NCBI GenBank assembly: GCA_947174295.1
Contig: CAMWIG010000017.1
Span: 1-19,231, forward strand
Origin: an uncultured Alistipes sp.
Lineage (GTDB): Bacteria; Bacteroidota; Bacteroidia; Bacteroidales; Rikenellaceae
Direction of reading: 5' to 3'
Length of the DNA stretch: 19,231 nt
Shown here: in pieces, positions 17,918 through 19,231 of the stretch
How positions within the stretch are numbered: position 1 is the stretch's first letter
How the letters are laid out: each line of letters starts with the position of its first letter
Position numbers and translations under genes: made by a program
The notes under the pieces: generated by a model
What the model was told of the DNA's origin: nothing
What the model saw: the letters and a program-made list of their open reading frames with translations, nothing else
Databases searched by the model: none

Positions 17918-19231
17918 TCAGAACTGCTGTCCGAGAACGAAGTGGAACTGACTGCCGCTTCGCTTGGTCGAACCGGCCGGAGCGTCGAATCCGTAACCCC
18001 AGTCTATGCCGAGCATGCCGACCACGGGCAGGTAGAGACGCACGCCGAAACCTGCCGAACGCTTGATTTTGAAGGGCGAGAACTTGCGCCACGAGCTGAA
18101 CGCGTTACCGCCTTCGAGGAAGCCCAGCACGTATATCTGCGACGAGGGTTTCAGTATGATGGGGTAGCGCAGCTCGACCGTGTACTTGTTGTAGGCGCAT
18201 GCGTAGTTTTCGCCTACGGGGTCGAGCGCTCCGTCTTCGTAACCGCGCATCGAGATGATGTCGACGCCGTAGATGTTGTAGCCTGTCATTCCGTCGCCGC
18301 CGACCTCGAACCGCTCGAACGGCGATACCTTGTTCTTGTTGTAGTTGCCCAGATAACCCATTTCGGCCTTGGCCATGAGCACGAGGTTGGTATTCTTGGT
18401 CAGTGCCTGGAACCACTGCGCCTTGAACTGCCACTTGTGGAACTCAATCCACTTGTATCGCTTCTGGTCGCTCAGCGACGGGTCGCTGTAATCCACGCCG
18501 TCCCACAGCGAGTAGGGGGGCGTCACCTGAACCGAGGCCGAGAATTCCGAGCCGCGGCGCGGATATATCGGCTGGTCGACGGAGTTGCGGCCGAATACGA
18601 ATTTTAGCGACAGCGTGTTGGCCGAGCCGTTCTGCATGATGAACGTGTTCCAGTCTTTCAGCGTGTAGCGCTGGTAGCTCGCCTCGGCGTAGAAGGTGAA
18701 GTAGGGGTCGGGCCAGTTGAGCTTCTTGCCAAGACCTGCCGCGACGCCGTAGGAGCGGAAGTACTGCGTACTCTTCTGCCATACGTAGTAGGCGTTGTTC
18801 GACTCCGAGAGGTAGGCCGACAGCGTGAACGAGTTGGGCTTCTTGCCGCCCAGCCACGGGTCGGTGAAGCTCACCGAGAGAGCCTTGTAGTAGGTGCCGT
18901 TGGTCTGCGCCGAGATGGAGAGACGCTGGTTCTGTCCCATGGGGTAGGGGCGCCATGCGCCTTTCTTGAAGAAGTTGCGTATGGAGAGGTTGTTGAGCGT
19001 GATGCCGATCGAACCCACGAACGTGCCAGAGCCCCATCCGCCTGCGACGTTGAACTGGTCGCTCGCGGTCTCTTCCAGCGGCCAGCCGATGTCTACCAGG
19101 TCGTTCGAGCCGGCTACGGGCTTGATGTCGGGCATGACGTGCTCGGGGTCGAAGTGGCCCATCGAACCGAGCGTGCGGATGGTCTGCATGAGCAGCGCGC
19201 GGTTGTAGAGCTCGCCGGGGCGCGTGTAGCG
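17918..19231 (-). CDS. bamA: Outer-membrane protein assembly factor BamA (5' end beyond window)
   Basis: Omp85-family protein that inserts beta-barrel proteins into the outer membrane. The window holds the last 437 residues and the frame is open to the edge, so the gene starts outside. The first residues (RYTRPGELYNRALLMQTIRTLGSMGHFDPE) are the end of the last POTRA domain. The 16-stranded barrel follows, with the conserved loop motif MRGYEDG about 110 residues from the end and GFGVRLYLPVVGMLGIDWGYGFD near the end. The chain ends in the terminal phenylalanine of outer-membrane proteins (FVLGQQF). The ATG at 19189 is internal and not the true start. Skp genes follow, as expected for this family. 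Confidence 0.95.
   Translation of the reverse strand, partial: RYTRPGELYNRALLMQTIRTLGSMGHFDPEHVMPDIKPVAGSNDLVDIGWPLEETASDQFNVAGGWGSGTFVGSIGITLNNLSIRNFFKKGAWRPYPMGQNQRLSISAQTNGTYYKALSVSFTDPWLGGKKPNSFTLSAYLSESNNAYYVWQKSTQYFRSYGVAAGLGKKLNWPDPYFTFYAEASYQRYTLKDWNTFIMQNGSANTLSLKFVFGRNSVDQPIYPRRGSEFSASVQVTPPYSLWDGVDYSDPSLSDQKRYKWIEFHKWQFKAQWFQALTKNTNLVLMAKAEMGYLGNYNKNKVSPFERFEVGGDGMTGYNIYGVDIISMRGYEDGALDPVGENYACAYNKYTVELRYPIILKPSSQIYVLGFLEGGNAFSSWRKFSPFKIKRSAGFGVRLYLPVVGMLGIDWGYGFDAPAGSTKRSGSQFHFVLGQQF

Noticed and set aside
17735..18607. 290-codon plus-strand frame over the bamA end and first Skp gene
   Set aside because: It crosses two well-supported minus-strand genes and their gap and resembles no family.

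Overview
The window reads as chromosomal DNA from a member of the Bacteroidales (phylum Bacteroidota), probably an Alistipes-like Rikenellaceae. This rests on the order tRNA-Tyr, tRNA-Gly, tuf, tRNA-Trp, secE, nusG, rplKAJL, rpoBC, on start sites that mostly lack Shine-Dalgarno sequences, on a textbook Bacteroidota promoter (ATTG, 19 bases, TACCTTTG), on a TPP-riboswitch/TonB-receptor/PnuT thiamin locus and on tandem Skp genes behind bamA. The genus is an inference; the order is much safer. The rpoBC and downstream coding sequences are GC-rich.

Left part, plus strand (1-13137): translation and transcription machinery. The 3' part of a tRNA-Tyr gene, a complete tRNA-Gly(UCC) and tuf are followed by a hairpin terminator, tRNA-Trp, secE, nusG, rplK, rplA, rplJ and rplL. 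A 354-base non-coding stretch with a strong intrinsic terminator or attenuator separates rplL from rpoB and rpoC. rpoC ends in another strong terminator. These genes supply EF-Tu, the SecE translocase subunit, the NusG elongation factor, the L1 stalk and L7/L12 stalk proteins, and the two large RNA polymerase subunits.

Middle (13138-13484): about 350 bases with no credible gene, closed on the right by a perfect 16-bp hairpin that can end transcription from both sides where the plus-strand and minus-strand operons converge.

Right part, minus strand. One transcription unit (16667 down to 13485) has a consensus promoter, a TPP riboswitch, a TonB-dependent outer-membrane receptor and a PnuC/PnuT-family inner-membrane transporter. 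Together they look like a thiamin uptake operon: receptor in the outer membrane, transporter in the inner membrane, repressed by TPP. A nested palindromic repeat sits between its two genes. The second unit (window end down to 16689) is bamA (5' end cut off by the window edge) followed by two OmpH/Skp periplasmic chaperone genes and a terminator, which serves outer-membrane protein assembly.

No mobile element, CRISPR array or unknown defence-type cluster is visible. The most unusual points are a compensated G19-C56 to A19-U56 change in tRNA-Gly, a lone strong Shine-Dalgarno before rplJ, the multi-hairpin rplL-rpoB leader, the nested palindrome inside the thiamin operon, and a possible anti-aptamer pairing below the riboswitch.
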